DNA of 64,000 nt, taken from Flavobacterium lindanitolerans (GTDB lineage: Bacteria > Bacteroidota > Bacteroidia > Flavobacteriales > Flavobacteriaceae). The stretch's first letter is position 1. Each line of letters begins with the position of its first letter. Below are positions 19,227-29,800 of the stretch, in pieces. Under the pieces are notes generated by a model. That model saw nothing but the letters and a program-made list of their open reading frames with translations. It had not been told where the DNA came from and did not search any database. A program made the position numbers and the translations under genes. The DNA is taken from assembly GCF_002846575.1 (NCBI RefSeq), contig NZ_PJND01000008.1, forward strand, positions 310,001 to 374,000. Reading direction: 5' to 3'.

Positions 19227-19249
19227 TCAGAAAGCCTAAAAGACACAAA

Positions 19250-20164
19250 ATGAAAAGAAGAGATTTTATACAGAAAACGGTAGCAGGTTCGGCTTTACTG
19301 ACTGTTGGCGGATTATCATTAAGCAGTTTTAACACACTTAACAAAAAGCATATCACCATACTGCATACCAACGATGTTCACAGCCATATCGACCCGTTTC
19401 CACCAACAGACGCCAAAAATCCTAATATGGGCGGTGTTTCCAGACGGGCCAGCCTGATTGAAAGCATTCGCAGGGAAAATCCAAATGTTTTGCTTTTGGA
19501 TGCCGGTGATATATTTCAGGGAACTCCTTACTTCAACTATTATGGCGGCGAATTGGAATTTAAGCTGATGAGCATGATGAAATATGACCTTGCCACTATG
19601 GGAAATCATGATTTCGACAACGGGATTGACGGTTTCTATTCGCAATTGCACAATGCAAAGTTTGATTTCGTGAGTGCCAATTATGATTTTAAAAACACTG
19701 TTCTGGATGGCATTGTGAAGCCTTATAAGATTTTTATCAAGGATGGCATCAAGATTGGTGTTTTTGGATTGGGTGTTGAATTAGACGGATTGGTAGACAA
19801 GAAGAATTATAAAGAAACAGTTTATAATGACCCGGTTTCTGTATCGCAGGAAATGACGCGAATCCTGAAAACACAGGAGAAATGCGACCTTATCATTTGC
19901 CTTTCGCATATTGGATATGCTTACAAAAACGACCCGGATAAAATTTCAGATTTAAAATTAGCCGCCGCAACAAGAGATATTGACCTGATTATTGGCGGAC
20001 ATACACATACTTTTCTTGACAAACCTACCATTGTAAAAAATCTGGACTGGATTGATACATTGGTGAATCAGGTAGGTTGCTATGGTATTAATTTAGGAAG
20101 AATCGATTTTTATTTTGATACGGATAAAAATAAGATCCATAGTGGAAGAACTATTGTAGTTTAA
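19250..20164 (+). CDS. 5'-nucleotidase/metallophosphatase catalytic domain, exported
   Basis: 304 residues. The start MKRRDFIQKTVAGSALLTVGG contains a twin-arginine motif (RRDFI), suggesting Tat export of a folded, metal-loaded enzyme. The calcineurin-like metallophosphatase motifs are complete: ILHTNDVHSHIDPF, LLLDAGDIFQGTPYFN, TMGNHDFDNG, ICLSHIGYA and IIGGHTHTF. This equals the N-terminal half of UshA-type 5'-nucleotidases; the C-terminal half is the preceding gene. The likely reaction is hydrolysis of nucleoside 5'-phosphates in the periplasm. The two genes probably form one transcript, ended by the hairpin at 20221-20258. Confidence 0.92.
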   Translation: MKRRDFIQKTVAGSALLTVGGLSLSSFNTLNKKHITILHTNDVHSHIDPFPPTDAKNPNMGGVSRRASLIESIRRENPNVLLLDAGDIFQGTPYFNYYGGELEFKLMSMMKYDLATMGNHDFDNGIDGFYSQLHNAKFDFVSANYDFKNTVLDGIVKPYKIFIKDGIKIGVFGLGVELDGLVDKKNYKETVYNDPVSVSQEMTRILKTQEKCDLIICLSHIGYAYKNDPDKISDLKLAAATRDIDLIIGGHTHTFLDKPTIVKNLDWIDTLVNQVGCYGINLGRIDFYFDTDKNKIHSGRTIVV

Positions 20165-20177
20165 TCTTTGGTTTTAT

Positions 20178-20220
20178 TTTGAACGCGGATATACGCTGGT
20201 TTCGCGGATATACGCGGATT
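20178..20220. repeat. GCGGAT-type intergenic repeat copy
   Basis: The sequence contains ACGCGGATATACGC, TTCGCGGATATACG and CGCGGATT in close succession. The same words recur at 27554-27775. This is a small dispersed intergenic repeat of unknown function, located between a stop codon and a terminator. Confidence 0.6.
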
Positions 20221-20258
20221 AAAAAAGCCATTAAAATTTTCATTTTAATGGCTTTTTT
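20221..20258. terminator. Bidirectional terminator between the 5'-nucleotidase gene and ligA
   Basis: AAAAAAGCCATTAAAAT (20221-20237) pairs perfectly with ATTTTAATGGCTTTTTT (20242-20258) around a four-base loop. U tracts are available in both directions, serving the convergent genes on either side. Confidence 0.9.
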
Positions 20259-20291
20259 GTCTTTATATGGATTTGTCAGGTTGGCATTTAG

Positions 20292-22301
<2,010 letters not shown>

Positions 22302-22360
22302 CTAGTTTAGTTCTGTAAACAGAGCACTAAAATAACCAATTTCCAATAAATAATACGATT

Positions 22361-22837
22361 TTATGACGATTGAATTATGCCGTTGACCTGCAAATACAAT
22401 TGGCCGTCACTTAGGATAGCTCCTTGCTGTATCAGGTTAAAAATAGCATCGTTCCGTTCCTCTTCATATTCTTTCTGCCCTATCTTAATCTCTACCGTTT
22501 CTGTAAACATATTGTCACTCAACCACTGCAATCCTTCACGGGTCATAAAATCGACTTCCGGAATAAGCGCTTTGAGTACGATTGACTTGATTACTTTTTC
22601 CTGACAATGGAAAAGAAAGATATAGCTTTTAGAAAAATGTTCCAAATAATGGGCTCCTGTCAAAACGCCTTCCCAAATCAAATCAGAAAACACATCCAAT
22701 TCCTGCTCGGCAACTTCCGGTTTTTCAGCCTTGATGGCATCCCATTCCTTCTTATCGATTGACTGCGTTGCCAAAAAATTGGCAAATTCCATATGGAGCG
22801 CTTCAAACTGTTCTTTTGTTAATCTTTTGTATTTCAT
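22361..22837 (-). CDS. Conserved hypothetical protein, DUF6495-like
   Basis: 158 residues from ATG 22837 (MKYKRLTKEQFEALHMEFANF). The open frame extends 14 codons further upstream, but that part is built from a TAAGCTATA-type intergenic repeat and is not expected to be coding. The protein is acidic and mostly helical, with IDKKEWDAIKAEKPEVAEQELD and a segment FDVFSDLIWEGVL-like around residues 55-70; it has no signal peptide, membrane segment or catalytic motif. From memory it resembles DUF6495, a Flavobacteriaceae family of unknown function. It lies between ligA and the ribosomal operon. Confidence 0.72.
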   Translation of the reverse strand: MKYKRLTKEQFEALHMEFANFLATQSIDKKEWDAIKAEKPEVAEQELDVFSDLIWEGVLTGAHYLEHFSKSYIFLFHCQEKVIKSIVLKALIPEVDFMTREGLQWLSDNMFTETVEIKIGQKEYEEERNDAIFNLIQQGAILSDGQLYLQVNGIIQSS

Positions 22838-22843
22838 TATTTT

Positions 22844-22915
22844 GCTGTAAGCTATAGGCTTTAAGCTATAAGCTCCCACAAGCGTAATACTTACGGCTTA
22901 TTGCTTAAAGCTTTT
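22844..22915. repeat. TAAGCTATA-type intergenic repeat
   Basis: Words such as GTAAGCTATAGGC, TTTAAGCTATAAGC and TTGCTTAAAGC recur in both orientations over about 70 bases. It explains the apparent upstream extension of the neighbouring open frame. Function unknown. Confidence 0.5.
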
Positions 22916-22923
22916 CTATAATT

Positions 22924-22952
22924 TAAAAAAAAATCCCGACTTTCATCGGGAC
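22924..22952 (-). terminator. Terminator of the rpsF-rpsR-rplI operon
   Basis: On the minus strand TCCCGA and TCGGGA (22934-22939 and 22946-22951) form a stem with a six-base loop, followed by a run of nine U from the A tract at 22925-22933. It lies 25 bases after the rplI stop. Confidence 0.8.
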
Positions 22953-22976
22953 TTTTATATTTCAGTATTGAAAATA

Positions 22977-23417
22977 TTATTTTTCAGCTACGATTTCGTA
23001 AGGCAAATCAACAATAACCTCTCTGTGTAATCTTACAGTCGCATTGTATTTACCAGTACGCTTAACGATTCCAGAAGTGATGAATTTTCTGTCGATTGAT
23101 TGACCTTGCTTCTCCAAAGCTTCAGCGATATCGATGTTAGTGATAGAACCGAAAAGTTTTTCACCACCAGCTTTAGCTGAAATTTTGATTTCAAGAGCTT
23201 TAAGTGCTTCAGCCAATTTCTTAGCATCTTCAACAATTTTAGCTTCTTTGTGCGCTTTTTGTCTTAGGTTTTCAGCCAATACTTTTTTCGCAGAAGGAGT
23301 TGCCATGTGAGCGAATCCTTGTGGGATTAAGTAGTTACGTCCGTATCCGTTTTTTACAGTTACGATATCATCTTTAAAACCTAAATTTTGAACGTCTTTT
23401 TTTAATATAAGTTCCAT
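22977..23417 (-). CDS. rplI: 50S ribosomal protein L9
   Basis: 146 residues. The N-terminal domain MELILKKDVQNLGFKDDIVTVKNGYGRNYLIPQG carries the L9 signature (the conserved NGYGRNYLIP segment), followed by the long connecting helix rich in A, K and E and the C-terminal RNA-binding domain (GGEKLFGSITNIDIAEAL). L9 binds 23S rRNA and projects from the large subunit. Third gene of the rpsF-rpsR-rplI operon. Confidence 0.98.
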   Translation of the reverse strand: MELILKKDVQNLGFKDDIVTVKNGYGRNYLIPQGFAHMATPSAKKVLAENLRQKAHKEAKIVEDAKKLAEALKALEIKISAKAGGEKLFGSITNIDIAEALEKQGQSIDRKFITSGIVKRTGKYNATVRLHREVIVDLPYEIVAEK

Positions 23418-23476
23418 GTTGTTGTCCTTATTTGTAGAAGTTAGGTTTCACTGTGAAACCAACAACTTTGTTTTTA

Positions 23477-23773
23477 CTATTTTAATAAATCGGCCACGTA
23501 TGGCATTAAAGCTAAATGTCTTGCTCTTTTAACAGCTACAGACACTTTTCTTTGGTATTTCAATGAAGTTCCTGTTAAACGACGTGGAAGGATTTTCCCT
23601 TGCTCGTTAACGAATTTCAATAAGAAATCAGGATCTTTGTAATCAACATATTTGATACCTGATTTTTTGAAACGGCAATACTTCTTAGTTTTGTTTGTTT
23701 CAATATTTAAAGGCGTAAGATATCTGATATCTCCGTCTTTTTTTCCTTTTGCTGATTGTTCAATCGTAGACAT
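23477..23773 (-). CDS. rpsR: 30S ribosomal protein S18
   Basis: 98 residues. Conserved S18 segments are [61 protein letters not shown] (here given in part: ILPRRLTGT and [11 protein letters not shown]). S18 binds S6 on the small-subunit platform. It starts five bases after the rpsF stop. Confidence 0.97.
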   Translation of the reverse strand: MSTIEQSAKGKKDGDIRYLTPLNIETNKTKKYCRFKKSGIKYVDYKDPDFLLKFVNEQGKILPRRLTGTSLKYQRKVSVAVKRARHLALMPYVADLLK

Positions 23774-23778
23774 AATAA

Positions 23779-24120
23779 TTACGCTTTAGATGCTTTTAGT
23801 TTTTCTCTTCTTCTTTCTGCCCAAGAAATTGCATGTTTGTCAAGACTTACAGTCAAGAAACGCATTACTCTTTCGTCACGTCTGAATTCAGTTTCGAAAG
23901 CAATTAATACTTCAGGAGCTACTTTGAATTCAAACAGGTGGTAAAAGCCACTTTTTTTGTGTTGGATTTCGTAAGCCATCTTTTTTAGGCCCCAATCCTC
24001 TTTTGATACCATCTCTGCACCTCTGGAAGTAAGAAAATCTTCGAATTTGCTTACTGTTTCCTTTACCTGTACTTCAGATAAAACGGGATTCAAGATGAAA
24101 ACAGTTTCATAGTGATTCAT
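23779..24120 (-). CDS. rpsF: 30S ribosomal protein S6
   Basis: 113 residues. [19 protein letters not shown] and the segment [20 protein letters not shown] are typical of S6, which forms a dimer with S18 on the 30S platform. First gene of the operon, with a strong promoter at 24155-24184. The short leader (about 30 bases) leaves little room for a complex autoregulatory structure. Confidence 0.97.
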   Translation of the reverse strand: MNHYETVFILNPVLSEVQVKETVSKFEDFLTSRGAEMVSKEDWGLKKMAYEIQHKKSGFYHLFEFKVAPEVLIAFETEFRRDERVMRFLTVSLDKHAISWAERRREKLKASKA

Positions 24121-24154
24121 AATACAATGATTTTATTTGTTATAAAATTGGGTG

Positions 24155-24184
24155 CAAAAGTAACTATTTATTTTTAATGCACAA
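24155..24184 (-). promoter_or_regulatory. Promoter of the rpsF-rpsR-rplI operon
   Basis: On the minus strand TTG (24182-24184), a 19-base A/T-rich spacer and TACTTTTG (24155-24162) match the Bacteroidota housekeeping consensus. The -7 element is 35 bases before the rpsF ATG. Confidence 0.75.
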
Positions 24185-24231
24185 GCGAAATCCAATTATA
24201 TTCGATGAATTACAAAAAAATGCGGAAAATA

Positions 24232-24264
24232 TTGTTTTTTAATAAAAAAATTGTTCTACATTTA
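24232..24264 (+). promoter_or_regulatory. Candidate promoter of the LytTR regulator
   Basis: TTG (24232-24234), a 22-base spacer and TACATTTA (24257-24264), one base off TAnnTTTG, lie 30 bases before the ATG at 24295. Confidence 0.45.
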
Positions 24265-24294
24265 TCGTACCCAATCTATAAATTCTGATTTATT

Positions 24295-24990
24295 ATGAAA
24301 TTGAATTGTGTTGTAGTAGATGACAGTGCCATACAGAGAATGACAGTAACCAAATTGGTTGCAAATCATCCAAACCTGAACTTGGTGGGCGATTTTTCCA
24401 ATGCCATTGAAACTAAAAATTGTCTTACCAATAAAGAAGTGGACCTTATTTTTTTAGATATTGAAATGCCTGTCATTAATGGATTTGATTTGCTTGACGG
24501 ATTAAAAGTAAAACCACAGATTATCTTTATTACCTCAAAAGCAGAATATGCCGTCAAAGCATTTGATTATGATGCAACAGATTACCTTCAGAAGCCTATT
24601 TCACCCCAGCGTTTCAATGCTGCGGTAAAAAGAGCCATGGACCTTTATCTGCTTCGTAAAGAAAATATTGATGAAGACAGCGAACACATTTTCATCAAGA
24701 GTAACCTGAAAAAATTAAAAATCTTTACTTCTAAAATCAAATGGATTGAAGCTTATGGCGATTATGTTAAAGTAGTCACTGAAGACGAGAACCACCTTGT
24801 ATTATCGACTATGAAGTCATTTGAAAACGATTTGTCAAAAGAACGCTTTATCCGTGTTCATAAATCGTTTATCATTAATATTGACAAGGTAGATAAATTC
24901 AACAGCAAGTTTGCCGAGATTGGTGTGACCAAAATTCCTTTGAGCAGAAATAAAAAAGAGGATTTGGTGAAAGCTTTGGCTTCGGCTTAA
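24295..24990 (+). CDS. LytTR-family response regulator (orphan)
   Basis: 231 residues. The receiver domain (about 1-120) has the acidic pair D9-D10, the phospho-acceptor D55 in LIFLDIEMP, T80 and K100 in YLQKPISP. The LytTR DNA-binding domain (about 135-228) contains IFIKSNLKKLKIFTSKIKWIEAYGDYV (in part), STMKSFENDL and FIRVHKSFIINIDKV. Such regulators usually pair with a LytS-type or 7TM histidine kinase; none is adjacent. The stop overlaps the convergent priA stop by four bases. Targets are unknown. Confidence 0.93.
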   Translation: MKLNCVVVDDSAIQRMTVTKLVANHPNLNLVGDFSNAIETKNCLTNKEVDLIFLDIEMPVINGFDLLDGLKVKPQIIFITSKAEYAVKAFDYDATDYLQKPISPQRFNAAVKRAMDLYLLRKENIDEDSEHIFIKSNLKKLKIFTSKIKWIEAYGDYVKVVTEDENHLVLSTMKSFENDLSKERFIRVHKSFIINIDKVDKFNSKFAEIGVTKIPLSRNKKEDLVKALASA

Positions 24991-27440
24991 TAGAAATCAA
25001 CATTTACGGCCACTTTAATCGGTCTGTATTGCGATACCGTTTCAAAACTATTCAGTATTTTCTGGATAGTTTTTTTTGTGCTTCCTAATGGCTGGTTTTG
25101 GGGAATCTTGATTAGGATGGTGCGTATGTACTCATTCCTGATTCTGCCTATAGCCGGTTCTTCAGGCCCTAATACCGGCAGGTAGAGATTCTGGCTCATG
25201 ACCTGATACAGCCACATGGAACCGTCTTTTAGTTTTTCAAAATCACGGTGTTTGAGTGTAATCTTGATGAGTCGGAAATAAGGCGGATATTTAAAAATAT
25301 GCCGGTCATACAATTGTTCTTTGTACATCCCCATATAATCATTGTTGGTAACCTGCTGGATTGTGTTATGGTTCGGGTTGTAGGTCTGAATAATGACCTT
25401 CCCTCTTTTCCCGGAACGCCCTGCCCTGCCTGAAACCTGTGTCATCATCTGGTAGCTTCTTTCAAAAGCACGAAAATCAGGATGGTACAACATATTATCG
25501 GCATTCATAATACCTACCAGGGAAACATTATCAAAGTCCAGACCTTTGGCCAGCATTTGGGTTCCTACCAAAATATCGATTTCACGGTTCTTAAAACTGT
25601 CCAATATTTTTTCATAGCCGTATTTGCCACGGGTAGTATCCTGGTCCATTCGGGCTGTCTTTTTATTGGGAAACAATCCGGCCAGCTCCATTTCTATCTG
25701 TTCCGTACCAAATCCTTTGGTAGTAAGGTCAACGCTTGAGCAGTTGTGACAATGCGTAGGCTTTGCCATCGCATAGCCGCAATAATGGCATCGCAATTGG
25801 TTTTTGTGCTTATGATAGGTCAGGCTCACGTCGCATTGCGGACATTCAGGAACGTGACCACAGGTCATACATTCCAGAACGGGTGAATAGCCACGACGGT
25901 TTTGGAACAATATTACCTGTTCGCCTAAAGCCAACGCTTCTGCCATGTATTCGAGCAGTGTATCGCTAAAATGACCTTTCATTCTTTTTCGGAAATATTT
26001 GTCTTTAAGATCGACCAATTCAATTTCCGGCAGCATTACATTTCCAAAGCGTTCGGTAATTTCTACCAAACCGTATTTGCCTCCGGACGCATTAAAATAC
26101 GTTTCCAGACTTGGCGTGGCAGAACCTAAAAGCACTTTGGATTTGAAATAGTTTGCCAGAACAATTGCCGCATCGCGGGCGTGGTATCTTGGTGCCGGGT
26201 CGTATTGTTTGAACGTCTGCTCGTGTTCTTCATCAATAATGACAAGTCCCAAGTCATAGAACGGCAGAAACAGTGCCGACCTTGCTCCTATTACAATCTT
26301 TGCTTTTGGAGAATTTTCCAATACTTGTTTCCATACTTCTACCCGTTCGTTATTAGTGTATTTGGAATGGAATACGGCGACCTGATTACCGAAATGAGCC
26401 GTCAATCGTCCGACCAATTGGGTTGTAAGCGCGATTTCCGGCAAAAGATATAACACTTGTTTTCCCGAGACAATATAGCTTTCTATCAGCCTAATATAAA
26501 TTTCGGTCTTACCGCTGGAAGTTACGCCATGCAACAGGCATACTTCTTTCTCTTCAAAAGCGTTTGAAATTTCATCGAATGCTTTTTGTTGGGCTGTACT
26601 TAGCTGAAGGTTATTTTCTTTTTGGTTTTTATCAAAAGAAACACGGTCTTCCTGTATATAATATTCTTCAAAAATGGCTTTATCTACCAATGCCTTTACC
26701 ACAGCAGATGTAGCCTGAGAATGCTCCAAAAGCTGTTTTACGGAAACAGGTTTTTGTTGAGAAGCATTGAGTTGAAAATAACTCAATAGAATTTCTTTTT
26801 GCTTTTGTGCCTTTTTATTCAGATTATCTATCAGGGCTATCAGATTCTGTTCGTCGACGTAATCTGTATGCAGACGGATATATTTAGTAAGTTTGGGCTT
26901 GTACAACTCTACTACTTCTTCCTGAACCGCCAATATTTTTTTATCAATGAGTTTTTGGATTGTCGGAAAAACATTTTTCTTGCCTAATAAGGCTACAATA
27001 TCTAATACTTTAAGAGAGCTTTGGTGTTGCAAGGCTTCATAAATAAGGAACTCATCGTCAGAAAGCTGTGTTTCGTCAACTTCGGTTTCTTTTTTCTGCG
27101 ATATGATGGTTTCACTTTCTAATAGTAAAGCCGAAGGCATGGCACCACGATATACATCGCCAATGGCACACATATAATAAGAAGCTATCCATTGCCAATG
27201 GGTAATCTGGATTTCGGTTACGACTGGAATTTCGTCTAAAATCTGATGGATTTCTTTAGCTTCGTATAGAGCAGGTTCGTTTTGATGCAATTCTATAGCC
27301 AAAGCCGTATACACTTTGCTTTTGCCAAATGGCACTGCAATACGCATTCCTTTCTGAATGTAATTGTATTCTGCTTCTGAAACCCTATAGGTAAAAGTTT
27401 TAGATAAAGACAGAGGAAGAATGACTTCTACAAAATACAT
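24987..27440 (-). CDS. priA: Primosomal protein N' (replication restart helicase PriA)
   Basis: 817 residues. PriA recognises stalled forks and reloads the replicative helicase. The N-terminal DNA-binding domain (MYFVEVILPLSLSKTFTY) is followed by a superfamily 2 helicase core with Walker A GVTSSGKT (305-312), Walker B DEEH (403-406), GSATPSLET, and an inserted zinc module with eight Cys (CMTCGHVPECPQC and CHYCGYAMAKPTHCHNC). The C-terminal helicase part has QVSGRAGRSGKRG. All expected motifs are intact. A -7-like TATCTTTG lies just upstream at 27462-27469. Confidence 0.97.
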   Translation of the reverse strand: MYFVEVILPLSLSKTFTYRVSEAEYNYIQKGMRIAVPFGKSKVYTALAIELHQNEPALYEAKEIHQILDEIPVVTEIQITHWQWIASYYMCAIGDVYRGAMPSALLLESETIISQKKETEVDETQLSDDEFLIYEALQHQSSLKVLDIVALLGKKNVFPTIQKLIDKKILAVQEEVVELYKPKLTKYIRLHTDYVDEQNLIALIDNLNKKAQKQKEILLSYFQLNASQQKPVSVKQLLEHSQATSAVVKALVDKAIFEEYYIQEDRVSFDKNQKENNLQLSTAQQKAFDEISNAFEEKEVCLLHGVTSSGKTEIYIRLIESYIVSGKQVLYLLPEIALTTQLVGRLTAHFGNQVAVFHSKYTNNERVEVWKQVLENSPKAKIVIGARSALFLPFYDLGLVIIDEEHEQTFKQYDPAPRYHARDAAIVLANYFKSKVLLGSATPSLETYFNASGGKYGLVEITERFGNVMLPEIELVDLKDKYFRKRMKGHFSDTLLEYMAEALALGEQVILFQNRRGYSPVLECMTCGHVPECPQCDVSLTYHKHKNQLRCHYCGYAMAKPTHCHNCSSVDLTTKGFGTEQIEMELAGLFPNKKTARMDQDTTRGKYGYEKILDSFKNREIDILVGTQMLAKGLDFDNVSLVGIMNADNMLYHPDFRAFERSYQMMTQVSGRAGRSGKRGKVIIQTYNPNHNTIQQVTNNDYMGMYKEQLYDRHIFKYPPYFRLIKITLKHRDFEKLKDGSMWLYQVMSQNLYLPVLGPEEPAIGRIRNEYIRTILIKIPQNQPLGSTKKTIQKILNSFETVSQYRPIKVAVNVDFY

Positions 27441-27461
27441 TTAAAGGCTGTTTGGTTTTTA

Positions 27462-27469
27462 CAAAGATA
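27462..27469 (-). promoter_or_regulatory. Candidate priA -7 element
   Basis: TATCTTTG on the minus strand, 22 bases before the priA ATG. The nearest upstream TTG (27496-27498) is 26 bases away, slightly beyond the usual spacing. Confidence 0.45.
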
Positions 27470-27540
27470 AGGGTTTGCCGGAATAGTTTTATATTCAATA
27501 ATTATAATCAGAACAAAACCTTAGTACATTAATCACTTAG

Positions 27541-27833
27541 AATCTTTAAATTGAATGCGGATTAAATCGATGACGCGGATTTTCGCGGATTTATAAATAT
27601 GGATAAACAAAACCCAGAGCCTCAGTAGCTTGCCCTCCTTAGAACCTTTTAAAATTAAATGCGGATTTACGCGGGTTTTCAAATCAGAATAAACAAAACT
27701 TAGAAACTCAGTAGCTTAGAACCTTTAAAATTGAACGCGGATTAAACCAATGACGCGGATTTTCGCTGAATATTAATATCGAATGCAACAAAACTTAGAA
27801 ACTCAGCACCTTAGCCACTTAGAACCTTAGCAA
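27541..27833. repeat. Three tandem degenerate copies of a GCGGAT / AAACTTAGAAACTCAG repeat
   Basis: This stretch, between priA and the brkB-like gene, has no gene. It holds three successive units (about 27545-27650, 27651-27726 and 27727-27833). Each opens with AA(A/T)TTGAA(T/C)GCGGATT or ATTAAATGCGGATT, continues with ACGCGGATTTTCGC or ACGCGGGTTTTC, and closes with an AAACTTAGAAACTCAG / CTTAGAACCTT type segment. The GCGGAT words also occur at 20178-20220, and the CTTAG words at 29763-29795 and 39853-39863. Function unknown; the unit lengths vary. Confidence 0.7.
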
Positions 27834-27837
27834 AAAC

Positions 27838-28761
27838 TCAATTAAACAAATTCTTCCTCTTTAATCGATTAATCGCTCCATTTAATTCAAAGCCCAACAA
27901 AAGAATCATACAATTCAACCAGATATAAATCATCAGGATTAATAGTGTTCCGATAGAGCCGTATAGTTCGTTGTATTTTGCAAAACGCACTACATAAATC
28001 CCGAAGATAAAGGAAGTCAGTATAATTAAAATGGTAGTAAAGACAGAACCTATGCTAAAAAAGGAATGGCGCCGGGTTTGTTTGGTTCCGAATTTAAAGA
28101 GTATGGAGGTTGCCGTCAGAATCATTAATCCAACGAATACAAAACGGCCAATGCTAACAAAATTGATGTTTTCAAACAAACCTTCGCTTTTCATACGCTG
28201 TATGATGTATTCGAAAACGACAATAGAAGAAACAGTCACAATTAACAGGAACGATAATATAATGGCTATACCTAAAGCCACGGCATACTGACGAAAAAAG
28301 CCACGGGTGACGGTAATATGTCTTGAAATTTCAAAACCTCCCAAAATGGCATTGACACCGTTCGCCATCAAAAAGATAGAAAGCAGGAAACCCGAGGAAA
28401 GTAATCCGCGGTAACTATTATTTAAAATATCATTGATGATTTTGTAGATGGCTTCATAGGTATTGGGCGGTACGCTTTCTTCTACAAATTTCAGGAAATC
28501 GGCTTGAAATCCTTCAATGGGAATGTATGGAATCAGGTTTAGGATAAAGAGCGCAAATGGAAAAAGCGCCATGAAAAAGCTAAAAGCAATCGCACTCGCC
28601 CTATAGGAGAAGGCTCCTTTGGCAATTCCGATAAAATAGAGCTCGAGCAGGTCGTAAAGCGACAATCCCTCCAGCCACGGCAACTTGATACGCTGCGTGA
28701 GATGCATTAACGGACGAATTACGGGAATCTTTTCGAGCTTGTCTTCTATTATCTTTGTCAC
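27838..28761 (-). CDS. YihY/BrkB family inner-membrane protein
   Basis: 307 residues with a GTG start at 28761. About six hydrophobic segments are visible (around 45-75, 110-135, 155-190, 205-225, 235-260 and 270-295). ASAIAFSFFMALFPFALFIL, GGFEISRHITVTRGFFRQYAVAL and YGSIGTLLILMIYIWLNCMILLLG (each cited in part) are typical of the YihY/BrkB family (older literature wrongly called it RNase BN). Its function is not established; transport or envelope roles are proposed. It starts ten bases after the nadC stop, so the two are likely co-transcribed. Confidence 0.88.
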   Translation of the reverse strand: MTKIIEDKLEKIPVIRPLMHLTQRIKLPWLEGLSLYDLLELYFIGIAKGAFSYRASAIAFSFFMALFPFALFILNLIPYIPIEGFQADFLKFVEESVPPNTYEAIYKIINDILNNSYRGLLSSGFLLSIFLMANGVNAILGGFEISRHITVTRGFFRQYAVALGIAIILSFLLIVTVSSIVVFEYIIQRMKSEGLFENINFVSIGRFVFVGLMILTATSILFKFGTKQTRRHSFFSIGSVFTTILIILTSFIFGIYVVRFAKYNELYGSIGTLLILMIYIWLNCMILLLGFELNGAINRLKRKNLFN

Positions 28762-28771
28762 CTTGTTTGTT

Positions 28772-29629
28772 TTAGATGGCTTTTAGGCTAAGATCCATAT
28801 TATAGACCGAATGCGTCAACGCCCCGGATGAAATATAATTGACACCACATTCTGCATAGTATCGGATTGTCTTTTCATTGATATTTCCTGAGGATTCCGT
28901 TTGGCATTGGTCACCGATTAATGCTACGGCTGTACGGGTCATATCATAATCGAAATTGTCGAGCAGTATTCTGTAAACATTATCCGATTGCAGGATTTCG
29001 CGTACTTCATCCAGGTTTCTCGCTTCGACTATTATTTTTAAATCCAGATTGTTTTGCTTTAGATAGTCGTTTGTCTTTTGGATGGCTTTGGTAATTCCTC
29101 CGGCAAAATCGATATGGTTATCTTTTAGCATGACCATATCATAGAGTGCAAAACGGTGGTTTTCCCCTCCTCCTATTTTCACAGCCCACTTTTCAATAGC
29201 ACGAATACCCGGTGTTGTTTTTCTGGTGTCCAGTACTTTGGTTTTGGTTCCTTCCAAAAGTCGGGCAAAGGATTGGGTTTTGGTTGCTATGGCAGACATA
29301 CGCTGCATGGCGTTTAACACCAGGCGTTCTGATTTTAGTATGGATTGTGAGCTTCCGCTAACATGAAAAACAACATCTCCATATTTTACAGGTGTTCCGT
29401 CCTGAATGAATGTTTCTACTTTCAGGCCTTTATCAACATATTGGAAAATCATTTTAGCAAATTCCACCCCGGCAATAATGCCTTCATCTTTTACCAAAAG
29501 CTTGGCTTTTCCTTGTGCTGTTGCGGGAATACAGGCTAGTGAACTATGGTCGCCATCGCCTACATCTTCGCGTATTCCGTTTTCTATGATTAGTCTTAAT
29601 TCGTTTTGAAACTGTGCTTCTGAAATCAT
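28772..29629 (-). CDS. nadC: Nicotinate-nucleotide pyrophosphorylase (carboxylating)
   Basis: 285 residues. NadC converts quinolinate and PRPP to nicotinate mononucleotide, CO2 and pyrophosphate in de novo NAD synthesis. Conserved segments are REDVGDGDHSSLACIP, the PRPP/quinolinate site VLDTRKTTPGIRAIEKWAV, GGGENHRFALYDMVMLKDNH and the C-terminal SGNINEKTIRYYAECGVNYIS (given in part), SSGALTHS. Full length, no missing residues. nadA and nadB are not in this window. Confidence 0.96.
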   Translation of the reverse strand: MISEAQFQNELRLIIENGIREDVGDGDHSSLACIPATAQGKAKLLVKDEGIIAGVEFAKMIFQYVDKGLKVETFIQDGTPVKYGDVVFHVSGSSQSILKSERLVLNAMQRMSAIATKTQSFARLLEGTKTKVLDTRKTTPGIRAIEKWAVKIGGGENHRFALYDMVMLKDNHIDFAGGITKAIQKTNDYLKQNNLDLKIIVEARNLDEVREILQSDNVYRILLDNFDYDMTRTAVALIGDQCQTESSGNINEKTIRYYAECGVNYISSGALTHSVYNMDLSLKAI

Positions 29630-29724
29630 CTTGCCATTTTAATTGAAGCTAAAATAATAAAATCTTTAGACTTGAATGCTGTTTGCTTTATTTAATTGCC
29701 CACAATTTACCGGGTTTTCTATTT

Positions 29725-29756
29725 TTTGAATTCCTGATGAGATAGGCTTATCTTTG
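29725..29756 (+). promoter_or_regulatory. rlmH promoter
   Basis: TTTG (29725-29728), a 20-base spacer and TATCTTTG (29749-29756) match the Bacteroidota consensus. The -7 element ends 44 bases before the rlmH ATG; the leader carries CTTAGAAACTTAGCATC repeat-like words. Confidence 0.72.
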
Positions 29757-29800
29757 CCGTGCAACACTTAGAAACTTAGCATCTAAAATCTTAGAAAAAA

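Noticed and set aside
22838..22879. N-terminal extension of the DUF6495-like protein
   Set aside because: The extra 14 codons are built from a TAAGCTATA-type intergenic repeat.
27541..27833. Possible CRISPR array
   Set aside because: The repeat units are degenerate, of different lengths, have no unique spacers of constant length and no cas genes nearby.
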